From contig NZ_AVPT01000005.1 in the NCBI RefSeq assembly GCF_000768335.1, positions 62,001-126,000 of the forward strand: DNA of 64,000 nucleotides, in the 5' to 3' direction. The translations under genes were made by a program, and so were the position numbers. A model generated the notes under the pieces. That model searched no databases. It saw only the letters and a program-made list of their open reading frames with translations, and was not told where the DNA came from. Shown one piece after another: positions 18,080 to 29,763 of the stretch (the first letter of the stretch is position 1; each line of letters starts with the position of its first letter). Source of the DNA: Lysobacter arseniciresistens ZS79 (GTDB lineage: Bacteria > Pseudomonadota > Gammaproteobacteria > Xanthomonadales > Xanthomonadaceae).

Positions 18080-18352
18080 TTAGTTTACAGCGTCCTTCAG
18101 GGCTTTGCCAGCCTTGAACGCAGGATTCTTCGACGCCTTGATCTTGATGGTCTCGCCGGTCTTCGGGTTGCGGCCCTGGCGGGCGGCGCGCTTGCGGACC
18201 TCGAAGGTGCCGAAGCCGACCAGCGTCACGGTGTCGCCCTTCTTCAGTGCCTTGGTGATGACACTCACCATCGCGTCGACGGCACCGGCGGCATCGGTCT
18301 TGGACAGCTCTGCAGCGTCGGCGACGGCGCTAACAAACTCACCCTTGTTCAT
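18080..18352 (-). CDS. hupB: DNA-binding protein HU
   Basis: HU is a small histone-like dimer that bends and compacts DNA. The 90-residue protein is complete: [18 protein letters not shown], then the [21 protein letters not shown] arm signature with the conserved Arg-Asn-Pro at its tip, ending [13 protein letters not shown]. The ATG at 18352 gives the standard family start; upstream in-frame codons do not match HU. It follows lon, as in most gammaproteobacteria, but has its own strong promoter. Confidence 0.97.
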   Translation of the reverse strand: MNKGEFVSAVADAAELSKTDAAGAVDAMVSVITKALKKGDTVTLVGFGTFEVRKRAARQGRNPKTGETIKIKASKNPAFKAGKALKDAVN

Positions 18353-18475
18353 TCGTGTGGACTCCCTGTGCGGATTGGTACCGCGGTGTGCTGAGAATCG
18401 AAGTGCCACCGCGCACGGTGGACCTTCGACCGACTTTGCCGCATCTGCAACCTACCCCCCGGCTGCGATGCGGTT
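18353..18475 (-). promoter_or_regulatory. Structured 5' leader of hupB
   Basis: With transcription starting near 18475 the leader is about 123 bases. It contains two potential stem-loops: CCGCATC (18467-18473 on minus) with GATGCGG (18439-18445), and a CGAAG/CTTCG plus CCACCG/CGGTGG stem between 18428 and 18399. No role is known to me; control of HU translation or mRNA stability is a guess. Confidence 0.5.
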
Positions 18476-18481
18476 GCCTGC

Positions 18482-18510
18482 GTTATACCAGCGGCATTTT
18501 TGGGGTGCAA
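18482..18510 (-). promoter_or_regulatory. Sigma-70 promoter of hupB
   Basis: Read on the minus strand: TTGCAC, 17-base spacer, TATAAC. This is close to consensus, unusual in so GC-rich a genome, and lies in the 222-base lon-hupB gap. Confidence 0.8.
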
Positions 18511-18574
18511 GCCGGAAACCCAGCAATGACGCGGGTTTCAGCCGATTTTGCGCAAATCCGGCCGTTCCCTGCGA

Positions 18575-21022
18575 TCAGTGCTTGACGCCGGCCTGCGCAA
18601 GCGGTTCGTTCTTGCCCCGCACCGGCACCTGCCCTTCACCGGGCGCTGGCGAGGGCGTCACCGGGCGCTCCAGCGCGACATCGAGCACTTCGTCGATCCA
18701 CTTGGCCGGGACGATCTTCAGGCCTTGGGTCACGCTCTTCGGCAGGTCGACCAGGTCCTTCTCGTTCTCCTCGGGGATGATCACCGTGGTGATGCCGCCA
18801 CGCAGCGCCGCCAGCAGCTTTTCCTTGAGTCCGCCGATTGGCAGGACGCGGCCACGCAGGGTGATCTCGCCCGTCATCGCGACCTCGGCACGGACCGGGT
18901 TGCCGGTCAACATCGAGACCAGCGCGGTCGCCATCGCGATGCCGGCGCTGGGGCCGTCCTTCGGGGTCGCGCCCTCGGGCACGTGGACGTGGATGTCCTG
19001 CTTCTGCAGGAACTCCAGGTCGATGCCGAGCCGCTCGGTGCGCGCGCGGACCACGCTCAGCGCGGCCGAGGCCGACTCCTTCATGACGTCGCCGAGCTGG
19101 CCGGTCAGCATCAGCTGGCCCTTGCCCGGCACCATGGTCGACTCGATCTGCAGCAGGTCGCCGCCGACCTCGGTCCAGGCCAGCCCGGTGACCAGGCCGA
19201 TCTCGTTCTGCTCCTCCGCGCGGCCGAAGTCGAAGCGGCGCACGCCGAGGTACTTGTCGAGGTTGCGCGGGGTGACGTTGACGGTCTTCGTTTTCTTCTG
19301 CGGGCCGGCCAGCGCGATCTCCTTGACCACCTTGCGGGCGATCTTGGAGATCTCGCGCTCGAGGTTGCGCACGCCGGATTCGCGCGTGTAGTAACGCACC
19401 ACGTCGCGCACCGCCGCCTCGCTGATCTTCAGCTCCTCGGGCTTCAGTCCGTTCGCCTTGATCTGTTTGGGCAGCAGGTAGCGCATGGCGATGTTGAGCT
19501 TCTCCTCCTCGGTGTAGCCGGGGATGCGGATCACTTCCATGCGGTCCAGCAGCGGACCCGGGATGTTGAGCGAGTTGGAGGTGGCGACGAACATCACCTC
19601 CGACAGGTCGAGGTCGACCTCGAGGTAATGGTCGTTGAAGCTGTGGTTCTGCTCGGGGTCGAGCACCTCCAGCAGCGCCGAGGACGGGTCGCCGCGGAAG
19701 TCCATCGACATCTTGTCGATTTCGTCGAGCACGAACAGGGGATTCTTCGTGCCGACCTTGTTGAGGTTCTGCACGATCCGCCCCGGCATCGAGCCGACGT
19801 AGGTGCGGCGGTGGCCACGGATCTCGGCCTCGTCACGCACGCCGCCGAGCGACATCCGGATGAACTTGCGGTTGGTCGCCTTGGCGATCGATTGGCCCAG
19901 CGAAGTCTTGCCCACGCCCGGCGGGCCGACGAGGCACAGGATCGGGGCCTTCATCGTCTTGACCCGGGTCTGCACGGCCAGGTATTCGAGGATGCGCTCC
20001 TTCACCTTCTCAAGGCCGAAGTGGTCGGCGTCAAGCACCTCCTGCGCGGCACGCAGGTCCTTGCGGACCTTGCTGCGCTTCTTCCACGGCACGCCGAGCA
20101 GCCAGTCCAGGTAGTTGCGCACCACCGCGGCTTCGGCCGACATCGGCGACATCTGCTTGAGCTTGTTGAGCTCGTTGCGCGCCTTGGCCTCGACCGGCTT
20201 GGGCATGCCGGCCGCGGCGATCTTGCGGGTCAGCTCTTCGATGTCGTTCGGCGCGTCGTCGATCTCGCCCAGCTCCTTCTGGATCGCCTTCATCTGCTCG
20301 TTGAGGTAGTACTCGCGCTGGCTCTTCTCCATCTGCGACTTGACCCGGCCGCGGATGCGCTTCTCCAGCTGCTGCACGTCGATCTCGCCGTCGACCAGGC
20401 CAACCAGCTGCTCCAGCCGGGCGCCGATCCCGTGGGTTTCCAGCAGCTTCTGCTTGTCGCCGATGCGCACGCCCAGGTGCGCGGCGACGGTATCGGCGAG
20501 GCGACCGGGCTCGTCGATGCCCGACAGCGTCTGCATCAGCTCCGGCGGCAGCTTGCGGTTGGTCTTCACGTACTGCTCGAACAGGCCCATCAGCGAACGG
20601 GCGATCGCGTCGAGTTCGCGTTCCTCGCGGTCGGCCTGCGGCTCGATCACCTCGGCCCGGCCGGTCAACGCGCCGTCGTGTTCGGCAACCTCGCTGACGC
20701 GCGTGCGCGCGACGCCCTCCACCAGCACCTTGATGGTGCCGTCGGGCAGCTTGAGCAGCTGCAGCACGTGGGCCAGCGTGCCGACCTCGTACAGATCGTC
20801 GGCGACCGGGTCGTCGGTCTCGGCCGACTTCTGCGCCACCAGCAGGATCTGCTTGTCGGCCTCCATCGCCGCGTCGAGGGCGCGGATCGACTTGTCGCGT
20901 CCGACGAACAGCGGGATCACCATGTGCGGGAACACCACCACGTCGCGCAGCGGCAGCACCGGCAGTTCGAGCGGCTCGTGGACCGCGGTGCGGGGGGATT
21001 CGGTCCGGGTGGATTCGGTCAT
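18575..21022 (-). CDS. lon: ATP-dependent protease Lon
   Basis: Lon is a hexameric AAA+ serine protease that degrades misfolded and regulatory proteins in the cytoplasm. The 815-residue protein has the N-terminal LAN domain ([18 protein letters not shown]), Walker [10 protein letters not shown], Walker [10 protein letters not shown], and a C-terminal protease domain with catalytic Ser692 (KDGPSAGIA) and Lys735 (GGLKEK). It is some 30 residues longer than E. coli Lon, mostly at both ends. A sigma-32-like promoter precedes it. It lies between clpX and hupB, a conserved order. Confidence 0.97.
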   Translation of the reverse strand: MTESTRTESPRTAVHEPLELPVLPLRDVVVFPHMVIPLFVGRDKSIRALDAAMEADKQILLVAQKSAETDDPVADDLYEVGTLAHVLQLLKLPDGTIKVLVEGVARTRVSEVAEHDGALTGRAEVIEPQADREERELDAIARSLMGLFEQYVKTNRKLPPELMQTLSGIDEPGRLADTVAAHLGVRIGDKQKLLETHGIGARLEQLVGLVDGEIDVQQLEKRIRGRVKSQMEKSQREYYLNEQMKAIQKELGEIDDAPNDIEELTRKIAAAGMPKPVEAKARNELNKLKQMSPMSAEAAVVRNYLDWLLGVPWKKRSKVRKDLRAAQEVLDADHFGLEKVKERILEYLAVQTRVKTMKAPILCLVGPPGVGKTSLGQSIAKATNRKFIRMSLGGVRDEAEIRGHRRTYVGSMPGRIVQNLNKVGTKNPLFVLDEIDKMSMDFRGDPSSALLEVLDPEQNHSFNDHYLEVDLDLSEVMFVATSNSLNIPGPLLDRMEVIRIPGYTEEEKLNIAMRYLLPKQIKANGLKPEELKISEAAVRDVVRYYTRESGVRNLEREISKIARKVVKEIALAGPQKKTKTVNVTPRNLDKYLGVRRFDFGRAEEQNEIGLVTGLAWTEVGGDLLQIESTMVPGKGQLMLTGQLGDVMKESASAALSVVRARTERLGIDLEFLQKQDIHVHVPEGATPKDGPSAGIAMATALVSMLTGNPVRAEVAMTGEITLRGRVLPIGGLKEKLLAALRGGITTVIIPEENEKDLVDLPKSVTQGLKIVPAKWIDEVLDVALERPVTPSPAPGEGQVPVRGKNEPLAQAGVKH

Positions 21023-21112
21023 GGAGTGCTCCGGCGGTCGGGCCGCCGGACGGGAGCCGCCCGGCGCATGGAAACGGGAAGCCGCCGGGCATCGCCCGGG
21101 GCCTTGGAAGGG

Positions 21113-21141
21113 TTATGGGGGCCCGCGCAGGGGGATGCAAG
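21113..21141 (-). promoter_or_regulatory. Candidate heat-shock (sigma-32) promoter of lon
   Basis: Read on the minus strand: CTTGCAT, a 14-base spacer, CCCCATAA. The E. coli RpoH consensus is CTTGAAA, 11-16 bases, CCCCATnT. It lies 91 bases upstream of the lon ATG. Confidence 0.7.
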
Positions 21142-21189
21142 CCAGCATCGCGGGCGCTTCAGGCCGCGCACGCAATTCCCAAACAAATC

Positions 21190-21213
21190 AGCCGCTTGCC
21201 CGGGCAAGCGGCT
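21190..21213 (-). terminator. Perfect 24-base palindrome downstream of clpX
   Basis: AGCCGCTTGCCC and GGGCAAGCGGCT form an uninterrupted inverted repeat 30 bases after the clpX stop. On the minus strand it is followed by GATTTGTTTG, a weak T-rich tail, so it may terminate clpX transcripts before lon. Confidence 0.55.
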
Positions 21214-21242
21214 GGGGACTGGAGCGTCCGGTCCGGCCCGGT

Positions 21243-22538
<1,296 letters not shown>

Positions 22539-22718
22539 GCGCTTGCCTGAGGTTCCATGTGCGGCCCCGGTCGCGCAGGGTCTGTGCGCGCGGGTACCGG
22601 ATAATGCGGCCCGAGAATAGCACAGCGTCCCGGCAAGCCCCGCGGGCCTGCCGGAATCGCCGAAAGCGTCACGGAATCAATAACTTGTAGATGAATTTGC
22701 TGGCGTTCCGGAGGGCGC

Positions 22719-23345
<627 letters not shown>

Positions 23346-23385
23346 CCGGCAGGACCTTCGGGTTGGCGTTGGGGGCGACCGCTAA

Positions 23386-23414
23386 ATCTGGGGCCGGCAC
23401 TACCGCGGCGCAAG
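23386..23414 (-). promoter_or_regulatory. Weak candidate heat-shock promoter of clpP
   Basis: Read on the minus strand: CTTGCGC, a 14-base spacer, CCCCAGAT. It resembles the RpoH consensus and sits 41 bases before the clpP ATG, but matches less well than the one before lon. Confidence 0.35.
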
Positions 23415-23462
23415 GGCCGCGACCGCCGCCAGGCCGCGAGGCCGACGGCGGTTCAGCGATCC

Positions 23463-24770
23463 TTACTGGCGGATCGCTTCGGAGAACGACAGCGGCTGCT
23501 CGGTGTGCTGGGCGCGCTCGGCGATCCAGTCGATCACCTGCTCCTCCATCACCCGCCCCTGCAGGCCCTGCATCAGCTGCTGGTCCTGGCGGTACAGGTC
23601 GATCACCTGCTGCGGCTCCTCGTAGGTGGAGGCGATCAGGTTGAGGGTCTCGCTGACGCGCTTGGGATCGAGCTTGAGCTCGTTGCGACGGGCCACCTCG
23701 CCGACCAGCAGGCCGACCAGGACGCGCTTGCGGGCGGCGTCGGTGAACTGCTCGTGGGCGTTGGCCGGCAGCTCGACCTGGCGGCCCTGGCGACGGGCCT
23801 GCTCGGCGGCCTGGCGGGCCATGTCGCGGGCCTCGTTCTCGACCAGCTTGGGCGGCATCTCGACCGAGGCGTACGCGGCGATCAGCTGCTCGCCGACCTC
23901 GCGGCGCAGGCGGGTCATCAGCGCACCCTTGAGCTCGCGCTCGAGGTTGCTGCGGATGTCCTTGCGGAACTGCTCCGGCTCGCCGCTCTTGATGCCGAAG
24001 CTCTTGATGAAGCCCGCGTCGACCTCCGGCAGCACCGGCTCGGAGACCTTGGTCGCCTTGACGGTGACGTCGACCTTCTTGCCGGCGAACTGCGGCACGC
24101 GCCAGCTGGCCGGGAACTCGACCTCGACGGTCTTCTCGTCGCCGGCCTTCATGCCGACCAGCGCCGACTCGATCGCCGGGAACATCGCGGCCGAACCGAC
24201 CACGGTGGCGCCGCGCTCGGCACCCTCGGCCGGCAGGCGCTCGCCATCGACGTTGGAGAAGGTCTCCAGCTCGACCGCGTCGCCTTCCTTCGCCGCGCGC
24301 TCCACCGGGTTCCAGGTGCGGCGCTGCAGGCGCAGGTTCTCGATCATCGCGTCGATGTCCTCGTCCTTCACCTCGGACGTGTGACGCACGACGTTGAGCT
24401 TGGCGACGTCGATGTCGCCGAAGTCCGGCACCACCTCGAAGGTGGCGGCGTAGGCGAGCTCCTCGCCCTCGACCGGCTCGATCCGCGGGTTGCCGGCGAT
24501 CTGCAGCGACTGCTCGCGCACGGCGTTGCCGAAGCTCTCGCGCAGCAGGCCGTCGAGCACCTCGGCACGGACCTGCTGGCCGAAGCGCTGCTCGATCACC
24601 TTGGCCGGCACCTTGCCCGGGCGGAAGCCCTTGATCTTGGCGCCGCGCGCGATCTCGCGCAGGCGGCCACCGACCGTGCTCTCCAGCCGCTCGGCCGGGA
24701 GGTTGAAGGTCATGCGGCGTTCCAGGTTACCGAGCGTCTCGACCGACACGGGCTTTTCTACGGCTGGCAT
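23463..24770 (-). CDS. tig: Trigger factor
   Basis: Trigger factor is the ribosome-bound chaperone and prolyl isomerase that meets nascent chains. The 435-residue protein has the ribosome-binding N-domain with the signature [20 protein letters not shown], a central FKBP-type domain (about 150-240, [10 protein letters not shown]) and a helical C-terminal arm region. The frame runs open upstream through the tRNA-Leu region, but the ATG at 24770 ([20 protein letters not shown]) gives the standard start. It heads the tig-clpP-clpX-lon-hupB block. Confidence 0.96.
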   Translation of the reverse strand: MPAVEKPVSVETLGNLERRMTFNLPAERLESTVGGRLREIARGAKIKGFRPGKVPAKVIEQRFGQQVRAEVLDGLLRESFGNAVREQSLQIAGNPRIEPVEGEELAYAATFEVVPDFGDIDVAKLNVVRHTSEVKDEDIDAMIENLRLQRRTWNPVERAAKEGDAVELETFSNVDGERLPAEGAERGATVVGSAAMFPAIESALVGMKAGDEKTVEVEFPASWRVPQFAGKKVDVTVKATKVSEPVLPEVDAGFIKSFGIKSGEPEQFRKDIRSNLERELKGALMTRLRREVGEQLIAAYASVEMPPKLVENEARDMARQAAEQARRQGRQVELPANAHEQFTDAARKRVLVGLLVGEVARRNELKLDPKRVSETLNLIASTYEEPQQVIDLYRQDQQLMQGLQGRVMEEQVIDWIAERAQHTEQPLSFSEAIRQ

Positions 24771-25027
24771 ATCCACTCCTGCGACCGCGGCCGGTGCCGC
24801 GGCAAGATGTTTGGTGAGCGTGTCGCCGCGACCCGGGCACGGGGCCGGCCGCTGGCGGAACGACGTATTTTGGCTGATTCCGGGCGCAGCTGCCAGTTGG
24901 GCGGCTGTCGGCCGGGCTGCTGTCGCGTTGCGGATGCGGGCATCACACAAAAGCCGGCCGCGACGGACGGAACGACGCTCGCGAACGCTCGCTGGGGGTG
25001 AGCGGGCTTTTGGTTTGCTGCCCGGGT

Positions 25028-25112
<85 letters not shown>

Positions 25113-25212
25113 GATGCTGCGTGCCGGCACCGCCGGCGGCGCGATTCTACGGGCGCCCGCCTGCCGCGCGCCACGCCTGCGACCCGTGTCGCGGGTCCGC
25201 GCGCCGGGCAAG

Positions 25213-25243
25213 AAAAAAGCACCTGGCGCGAACCAGGTGCTTC
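25213..25243 (-). terminator. Terminator after the Pro-Arg-His-Lys tRNA run
   Basis: Read on the minus strand: AAGCACCTGG, loop TTCGCG, CCAGGTGCTT, then TTTTCTT. It separates the four-tRNA run from tRNA-Leu. Confidence 0.9.
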
Positions 25244-25248
25244 CGTCT

Positions 25249-25324
25249 TGGTGGGCCGTCAAGGATTCGAACCTTGGACCTATTGATTAAGAGTCAACTG
25301 CTCTACCAACTGAGCTAACGGCCC
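25249..25324 (-). tRNA. tRNA-Lys (CTT)
   Basis: The 76-base tRNA has acceptor GGGCCGT/ACGGCCC, anticodon arm TTGACTCTTAATCAA (anticodon CTT) and encoded CCA. It is last in a four-gene tRNA transcript (Pro, Arg, His, Lys). Confidence 0.96.
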
Positions 25325-25381
25325 GTTAGCGCTGAAATTGTAACAGGAAGGCACCGCCGTGAGGCAACACTTCCGATGAAC

Positions 25382-25458
<77 letters not shown>

Positions 25459-25498
25459 CACTGCAAACCACAACAACCTCAAACATCATCGCATCGAC

Positions 25499-25575
25499 TG
25501 GCGCGCCCGGCAGGACTCGAACCTGCAACCACCGGCTTAGAAGGCCGGTGCTCTATCCGGTTGAGCTACGGGCGC
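25499..25575 (-). tRNA. tRNA-Arg (TCT)
   Basis: The 77-base tRNA has acceptor GCGCCCG/CGGGCGC, anticodon loop CTTCTAA (anticodon TCT, reading AGA/AGG) and encoded CCA. Confidence 0.96.
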
Positions 25576-25603
25576 CTGCAGACATCTTGCCAGCGCCGCC
25601 GAG

Positions 25604-25680
<77 letters not shown>

Positions 25681-25832
25681 ATCCGGGCTCCCGTTGCGCG
25701 CCAGCGCCGCGAAAGGCCGGTCATTTTGGGCGCGACCGCCGGGGCTGTCAATGATCCGCTGCCCACGGCGCGTTGTATGCTCGCCGGATCGCCCACGACG
25801 GGCACGCGACTCGACTCAGGGGAGAGCAACAC

Positions 25833-26585
25833 ATGATCCGCAGCGGCAACCCGACCCTCAAGGATTCCACCTTCCTCGACCTTGGCAGCGGTGCCATCGT
25901 GCGGGGCGGCGACGACGTGATGACCCTCGCCGGCACGGTCAACAAGACCGGCATGCTGTTGCTGATGGCGGTGCTGACCGCCGCGTTCACCTGGTCGCAG
26001 GTGTCGACCCCGGCCGGCATCGTCGGCGCCGGCCCGTACCTGTGGGGCGGCCTGATCGGCGGCCTCGTGCTGGCGCTGGTGACGGTCTTCAAGAAGGAAT
26101 GGTCGCCGGTCACCGCGCCGCTGTACGCGCTGGTCGAGGGCTTCTTCCTCGGTGCGATCTCCGCGATGTTCAACCACATGTACGAAGGCATCGTGATGCA
26201 GGCGGTGCTGCTGACCTTCGGCACCCTGTTCGCGCTGCTGTTCGTCTACCGCACGGGGCTGATCAAGGCGACCGAGAACTTCAAGCTCGGCGTCGCCGCG
26301 GCCACCGGCGGCATCTTCCTGGTCTACCTGGCCAGCATGGTGCTGGGCTTCTTCGACATCCGGATCCCGTTGATCCACGAGTCGGGCCTCGTCGGCATCG
26401 GCTTCAGCCTGTTCGTGGTGGTGATCGCCGCGCTCAACCTGGTGCTGGATTTCGACTTCATCGAGACCGGTGCCGAACAGGGCGCGCCGAAGTACATGGA
26501 GTGGTACGGCGCGTTCGGCCTGATGGTTACGCTGGTGTGGCTGTACATCGAGTTCCTGCGGCTGCTGGCCAAGCTGCGCGACTGA
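25833..26585 (+). CDS. Bax inhibitor-1/YccA family membrane protein
   Basis: The 250-residue protein has an N-terminal soluble segment (NPTLKDSTFLDL, then the GTVNKTG loop typical of the bacterial BaxI_1 group) and about seven transmembrane helices. The relatives are inner-membrane proteins of unclear function; some BI-1 homologues conduct Ca2+, and E. coli YccA modulates FtsH. The acidic C-terminal segment (LDFDFIETGAEQGAPKYMEW) is a family mark. The ATG at 25833 follows GGGGAGAG. It is a single-gene unit with its own terminator. Confidence 0.88.
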   Translation: MIRSGNPTLKDSTFLDLGSGAIVRGGDDVMTLAGTVNKTGMLLLMAVLTAAFTWSQVSTPAGIVGAGPYLWGGLIGGLVLALVTVFKKEWSPVTAPLYALVEGFFLGAISAMFNHMYEGIVMQAVLLTFGTLFALLFVYRTGLIKATENFKLGVAAATGGIFLVYLASMVLGFFDIRIPLIHESGLVGIGFSLFVVVIAALNLVLDFDFIETGAEQGAPKYMEWYGAFGLMVTLVWLYIEFLRLLAKLRD

Positions 26586-26605
26586 CGCATGCGGCCATGC
26601 CGATG

Positions 26606-26637
26606 AAGAAAGGCGCCCCTGCGGCGCCTTTCTTTTT
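26606..26637 (+). terminator. Terminator after the YccA-family gene
   Basis: AAGAAAGGCGCC, loop CCTGC, GGCGCCTTTCTT, then T. The A-rich 5' side lets it also serve the convergent antiporter gene. Confidence 0.9.
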
Positions 26638-26651
26638 GACCGCGTCGACGG

Positions 26652-27992
26652 TCATCGCGCGGCGGCGTCGCGACGGCCGGGCCAGAGCATGAAGGCGACC
26701 GCCGCCACCGCCAGCAGCCAGCAGTACCAGACCTTGCCGGCGATCAGCAGGGGCGACAGGCCGGCCAGCGATCCGGCCAGCAGGATCTGCGCGCCGTACG
26801 GCAGCACGCCCTGGACCACGCAGGAGAAGATGTCGAGCACGCTCGCCGCCCGGCGCGGGCTGATGCCGTGGCGAACCGCGATGTCGCGCGCGAGGCTGCC
26901 ACCGACCAGGATCGCGACCGTGTTGTTGGCGGTCAGCGCGTCGCCGCCGGCGGCCAGCGCGGCGATGCTGAACTCGCCCGGACGCCGCCCGCTGTGGCCG
27001 CGGGCGAAGCGCGCGATCACCGCCGCCAGCCAGTCCAGCCCGCCACCGGCGCGGATCAGGGCGGCCAGCCCGCCGATCAGGATCGACAGCAGGGTGATCT
27101 CGACCATGCCCTCGAAGCCGGCGTAGATGTCGTTGGCGTAGCTGACCACGTCGTAGCCGTCGGCCAGCACGTAGCCGAACACGCCGGCCAGCACCAGGCC
27201 GATGCCGAGCACCAGCACCACGTCCAGCCCCAGCAGGGCCAGCGCCAGCACCGCGAGGTACGGCAGCACCAGCCACGCCGACGCCGCGTCCGGCGCCTCC
27301 ACCGGCGCCGCCTCGCCGAGCCACGCCAGCAGCACCAGCGTCACCAGCGCGGCCGGCAATGCGATCTTGAAGTTCTCGCGGAACTTGTCGGCCATCCGCG
27401 CGCCCTGGCTGCGGGTGGCGGCGATGGTGGTGTCGGAGATGATCGACAGGTTGTCGCCGAACATCGCGCCGCCGACCACGGCGCCGAGCACCAGCGCCAT
27501 GTCCAGTCCCGCGGCGTCGCCCAGGCCGGTGGCGATGGGCACGACCGCGGCGATGGTGCCCATCGACGTGCCGATCGCAAGGGAGACGAAGGCGGCCACC
27601 AGGAACAGTCCCGGCAGGATCAGCCCCGGCGGCAGCGCGCCCAGCCCCAGCGCCACCACCGCGTCGACCGCGCCGATCGCGCGCGAGACGCTGGCGAACG
27701 CGCCGGCCAGCAGGAACACCAGCACCATCAGCATCACGTTGGAGTGCCCCATGCCGGCCAGCAGCGTCTCGACCGGGCGGATGCCCCGCCGGTGCGCCAG
27801 CCAGGCGCCCAACGCCAGCGCCGGCAGGATCGCGACGGGTGCGCGCAACTGGTAGAAACCCATTGCCTCGCCCTGCGCGGTGAAATACAGGCCCGCGCCG
27901 AAGAACAGCGCCAGGAACAGCAGCAGCGGCGTCAGCGCGAGCGCGCTGGGGCGGACCGCCGGTTCGGCGGACGGCTCGGGCGATTCATTCAT
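26652..27992 (-). CDS. NhaC-family Na+/H+ antiporter
   Basis: The 446-residue protein has about 11 hydrophobic helices and motifs of the NhaC family: AIGTSMGTIAAVVPIATGLG, GAVVGGAMFGDNLSIISDTTIAATRSQGARM, and ALAAGGDALTANNTVAIL in the second half. It exchanges Na+ (or a related cation or amine) for H+ at the inner membrane. The frame is open for 77 more codons upstream, but the ATG at 27992 (MNESPEPSAEPAVR) precedes the first helix directly, and the extension lies partly in a terminator. Confidence 0.87.
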   Translation of the reverse strand: MNESPEPSAEPAVRPSALALTPLLLFLALFFGAGLYFTAQGEAMGFYQLRAPVAILPALALGAWLAHRRGIRPVETLLAGMGHSNVMLMVLVFLLAGAFASVSRAIGAVDAVVALGLGALPPGLILPGLFLVAAFVSLAIGTSMGTIAAVVPIATGLGDAAGLDMALVLGAVVGGAMFGDNLSIISDTTIAATRSQGARMADKFRENFKIALPAALVTLVLLAWLGEAAPVEAPDAASAWLVLPYLAVLALALLGLDVVLVLGIGLVLAGVFGYVLADGYDVVSYANDIYAGFEGMVEITLLSILIGGLAALIRAGGGLDWLAAVIARFARGHSGRRPGEFSIAALAAGGDALTANNTVAILVGGSLARDIAVRHGISPRRAASVLDIFSCVVQGVLPYGAQILLAGSLAGLSPLLIAGKVWYCWLLAVAAVAFMLWPGRRDAAAR

Positions 27993-28118
27993 CGCTTTAT
28001 CGGGATGCAGGAATAAGGCGCGAGTGTGCGGTCTGGCCGGAACGGTGTCGAGCGCCACCGGTGGAACGCTGTGCGACGGGTGATGGCACCCGCGCGCGAT
28101 GCCGGCTCCCGGCGCGCC

Positions 28119-28147
28119 AAAAGAAAAGGGCGCCGTGGGGCGCCCTT
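28119..28147 (-). terminator. Terminator after the isocitrate dehydrogenase gene
   Basis: Read on the minus strand: GGGCGCC, loop CCAC, GGCGCCC, then TTTTCTTTT. Confidence 0.88.
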
Positions 28148-28170
28148 TCCGGTCGAACCGATGCCGATGC

Positions 28171-29178
28171 TCAGACCCGGCTGGCGATCGCCTTGGCGAA
28201 CGACATGGTGTCGCTGCTGCCACCGAGGTCGCCGGTCAGGCTGTCCTTGGCTTCCAGCGTGGCGACGATGGCCTGGCGCAGGCGGGTTGCCTTGTCGCCC
28301 ATGCCGAGATGGTCGAGCATCTGCGCGGCGCCCAGCAGCAGCGCGCAGGGGTTGGCCTTGCCCTGACCAGCGATGTCCGGCGCGGTGCCGTGGACGGCCT
28401 CGAAGATCGCCGCGTCGGTGCCGATGTTGGCACCCGGCGTCAGGCCGAGGCCGCCGATCAGGCCGGCGCACAGGTCGGAGATGATGTCGCCGAACAGGTT
28501 GGTGGTGACGATCACGTCGAACTGCTCCGGCCGCATCACCAGCTGCATGCAGCAGTTGTCGACGATCATCTCCTCGCAGGTGATCTCCGGGTACTCGGCC
28601 GCCACTTCACGCGCGGTCTTCAGGAACAGGCCCGAGGTCGACTTCAGGATGTTGGCCTTGTGGACCACGGTGACCTTCCTGCGGCCGGTCTTCTTCGCCA
28701 GCTCGAAGGCGTAGCGGACGATCCGCTCGGAGCCGCGGCGGGTGGTCCTGGTGATCGAGGTGGCGGTCTCGCCATCCTCCGACACCGCCTGCCCCTCGGC
28801 GCTGTAGGCGCCCTCAGTGTTCTCGCGCACGGTGATCAGGTCGACCCCGGACGGGAAGCGCGACTTGGTGTTCGGGAACGAGGTCGCCGGGCGCACGTTG
28901 GCGTACAGGTCGAAGCGCTTGCGCAGCTCGACGTTGATCGACGAGAAGCCGCCACCAACCGGGGTGGTCAGCGGGCTCTTGAGGGCGACGCGGTTCTTGC
29001 GGATCGAGTCCATGGTCGCCGCCGGCAGCAGCTCGCCGGTCTTCTCCAGCGCGACCAGGCCGGCATCGGCGAACTCGTACTGCAGGCCAAGCTGCATCGC
29101 GTCCAGCACGTGCAGGGTGGCGTCCATGATTTCCGGGCCGATACCGTCGCCGCGGATGACCGTGATCGTTTGCGTCAT
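28171..29178 (-). CDS. NAD-dependent isocitrate dehydrogenase (IDH3-like)
   Basis: The 335-residue protein is a beta-decarboxylating dehydrogenase that fits the NAD-dependent isocitrate dehydrogenases of mitochondria and Xanthomonas. Visible are VIRGDGIGPEIM, the substrate loop SSINVELRKRFDLYANVRP, ITVRENTEGAYS, HKANILKSTSG and the cofactor segment EAVHGTAPDIAGQGKANP. Isopropylmalate dehydrogenase is the nearest alternative, but the SxNxxxR loop and ANVRP favour isocitrate. It would convert isocitrate to 2-oxoglutarate with NADH in the TCA cycle. The ATG at 29178 (MTQTITVIRGDG) is the natural start. Confidence 0.87.
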   Translation of the reverse strand: MTQTITVIRGDGIGPEIMDATLHVLDAMQLGLQYEFADAGLVALEKTGELLPAATMDSIRKNRVALKSPLTTPVGGGFSSINVELRKRFDLYANVRPATSFPNTKSRFPSGVDLITVRENTEGAYSAEGQAVSEDGETATSITRTTRRGSERIVRYAFELAKKTGRRKVTVVHKANILKSTSGLFLKTAREVAAEYPEITCEEMIVDNCCMQLVMRPEQFDVIVTTNLFGDIISDLCAGLIGGLGLTPGANIGTDAAIFEAVHGTAPDIAGQGKANPCALLLGAAQMLDHLGMGDKATRLRQAIVATLEAKDSLTGDLGGSSDTMSFAKAIASRV

Positions 29179-29334
29179 TGGGGGGATTTCCAGCTGGGGC
29201 CACCGCACGGAAGGCCGTACGGCGGCGTGTGTGAACCGTGGAATTATGCCGTGCCGGCGCACGACTTGACAGCCCGGCCGCCCGTGCGGGTCGCCGCGTC
29301 CGGGCCCGGGGACAGCCCAGCCAAGCGCCGGCGA

Positions 29335-29763
29335 TCAGCCGTGGGCGTGGTTTTCCGGTGCCGCGGCGGCGCCCTGCTCCAGCCGGTCGAGGAAGTCGAC
29401 CGCACGGCGCAGGTGCGGGATCACGATCGAGCCGCCGACCACCAGCCCGACCGAAAACGCCTCGAACATCTCGTCGCGCTTCACCCCGGCGTCCCGGCAC
29501 TGCGCGACGTGGTAGCTGATGCAGTCGTCGCAGCGCAGCACCAGCGAGGCGACCAGGCCCAGCAGCTCCTTGGTCTTCAGGTCCAGCGCGCCGGGCTGGT
29601 AGGTCTGGGTGTCGAGCGCGAAGAAGCGGCGGACGACCTGGTTGGGTTCGGCCAGGATCCGCTCGTTCATGCGCTTGCGGAAGGCGGTGAACTCGGCGAC
29701 GCGATCGGCCTCGCTGTCGCCCCCGGCGACCCCGCCCTGCCCGTCGCCGGAAGCAGTGCTCAT
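29335..29763 (-). CDS. Carboxymuconolactone decarboxylase/AhpD-like protein
   Basis: The 142-residue all-helical protein belongs to the CMD/AhpD-like family. It carries the redox pair Cys78-x-x-Cys81 with His85 (LRCDDCISYH) and Glu66 (KTKELLGL), which together resemble the AhpD peroxidase and disulfide-reductase site. Its ATG overlaps the stop of glutaredoxin gene grxC (ATGA), so the two are translated together. A thiol role linked to glutathione or glutaredoxin is inferred from this pairing. Confidence 0.83.
   Translation of the reverse strand: MSTASGDGQGGVAGGDSEADRVAEFTAFRKRMNERILAEPNQVVRRFFALDTQTYQPGALDLKTKELLGLVASLVLRCDDCISYHVAQCRDAGVKRDEMFEAFSVGLVVGGSIVIPHLRRAVDFLDRLEQGAAAAPENHAHG

Noticed and set aside
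28171-29178. Calling this gene leuB (isopropylmalate dehydrogenase)
   Set aside because: The substrate loop and the ANVRP segment match NAD-isocitrate dehydrogenases, and no leucine genes are adjacent.
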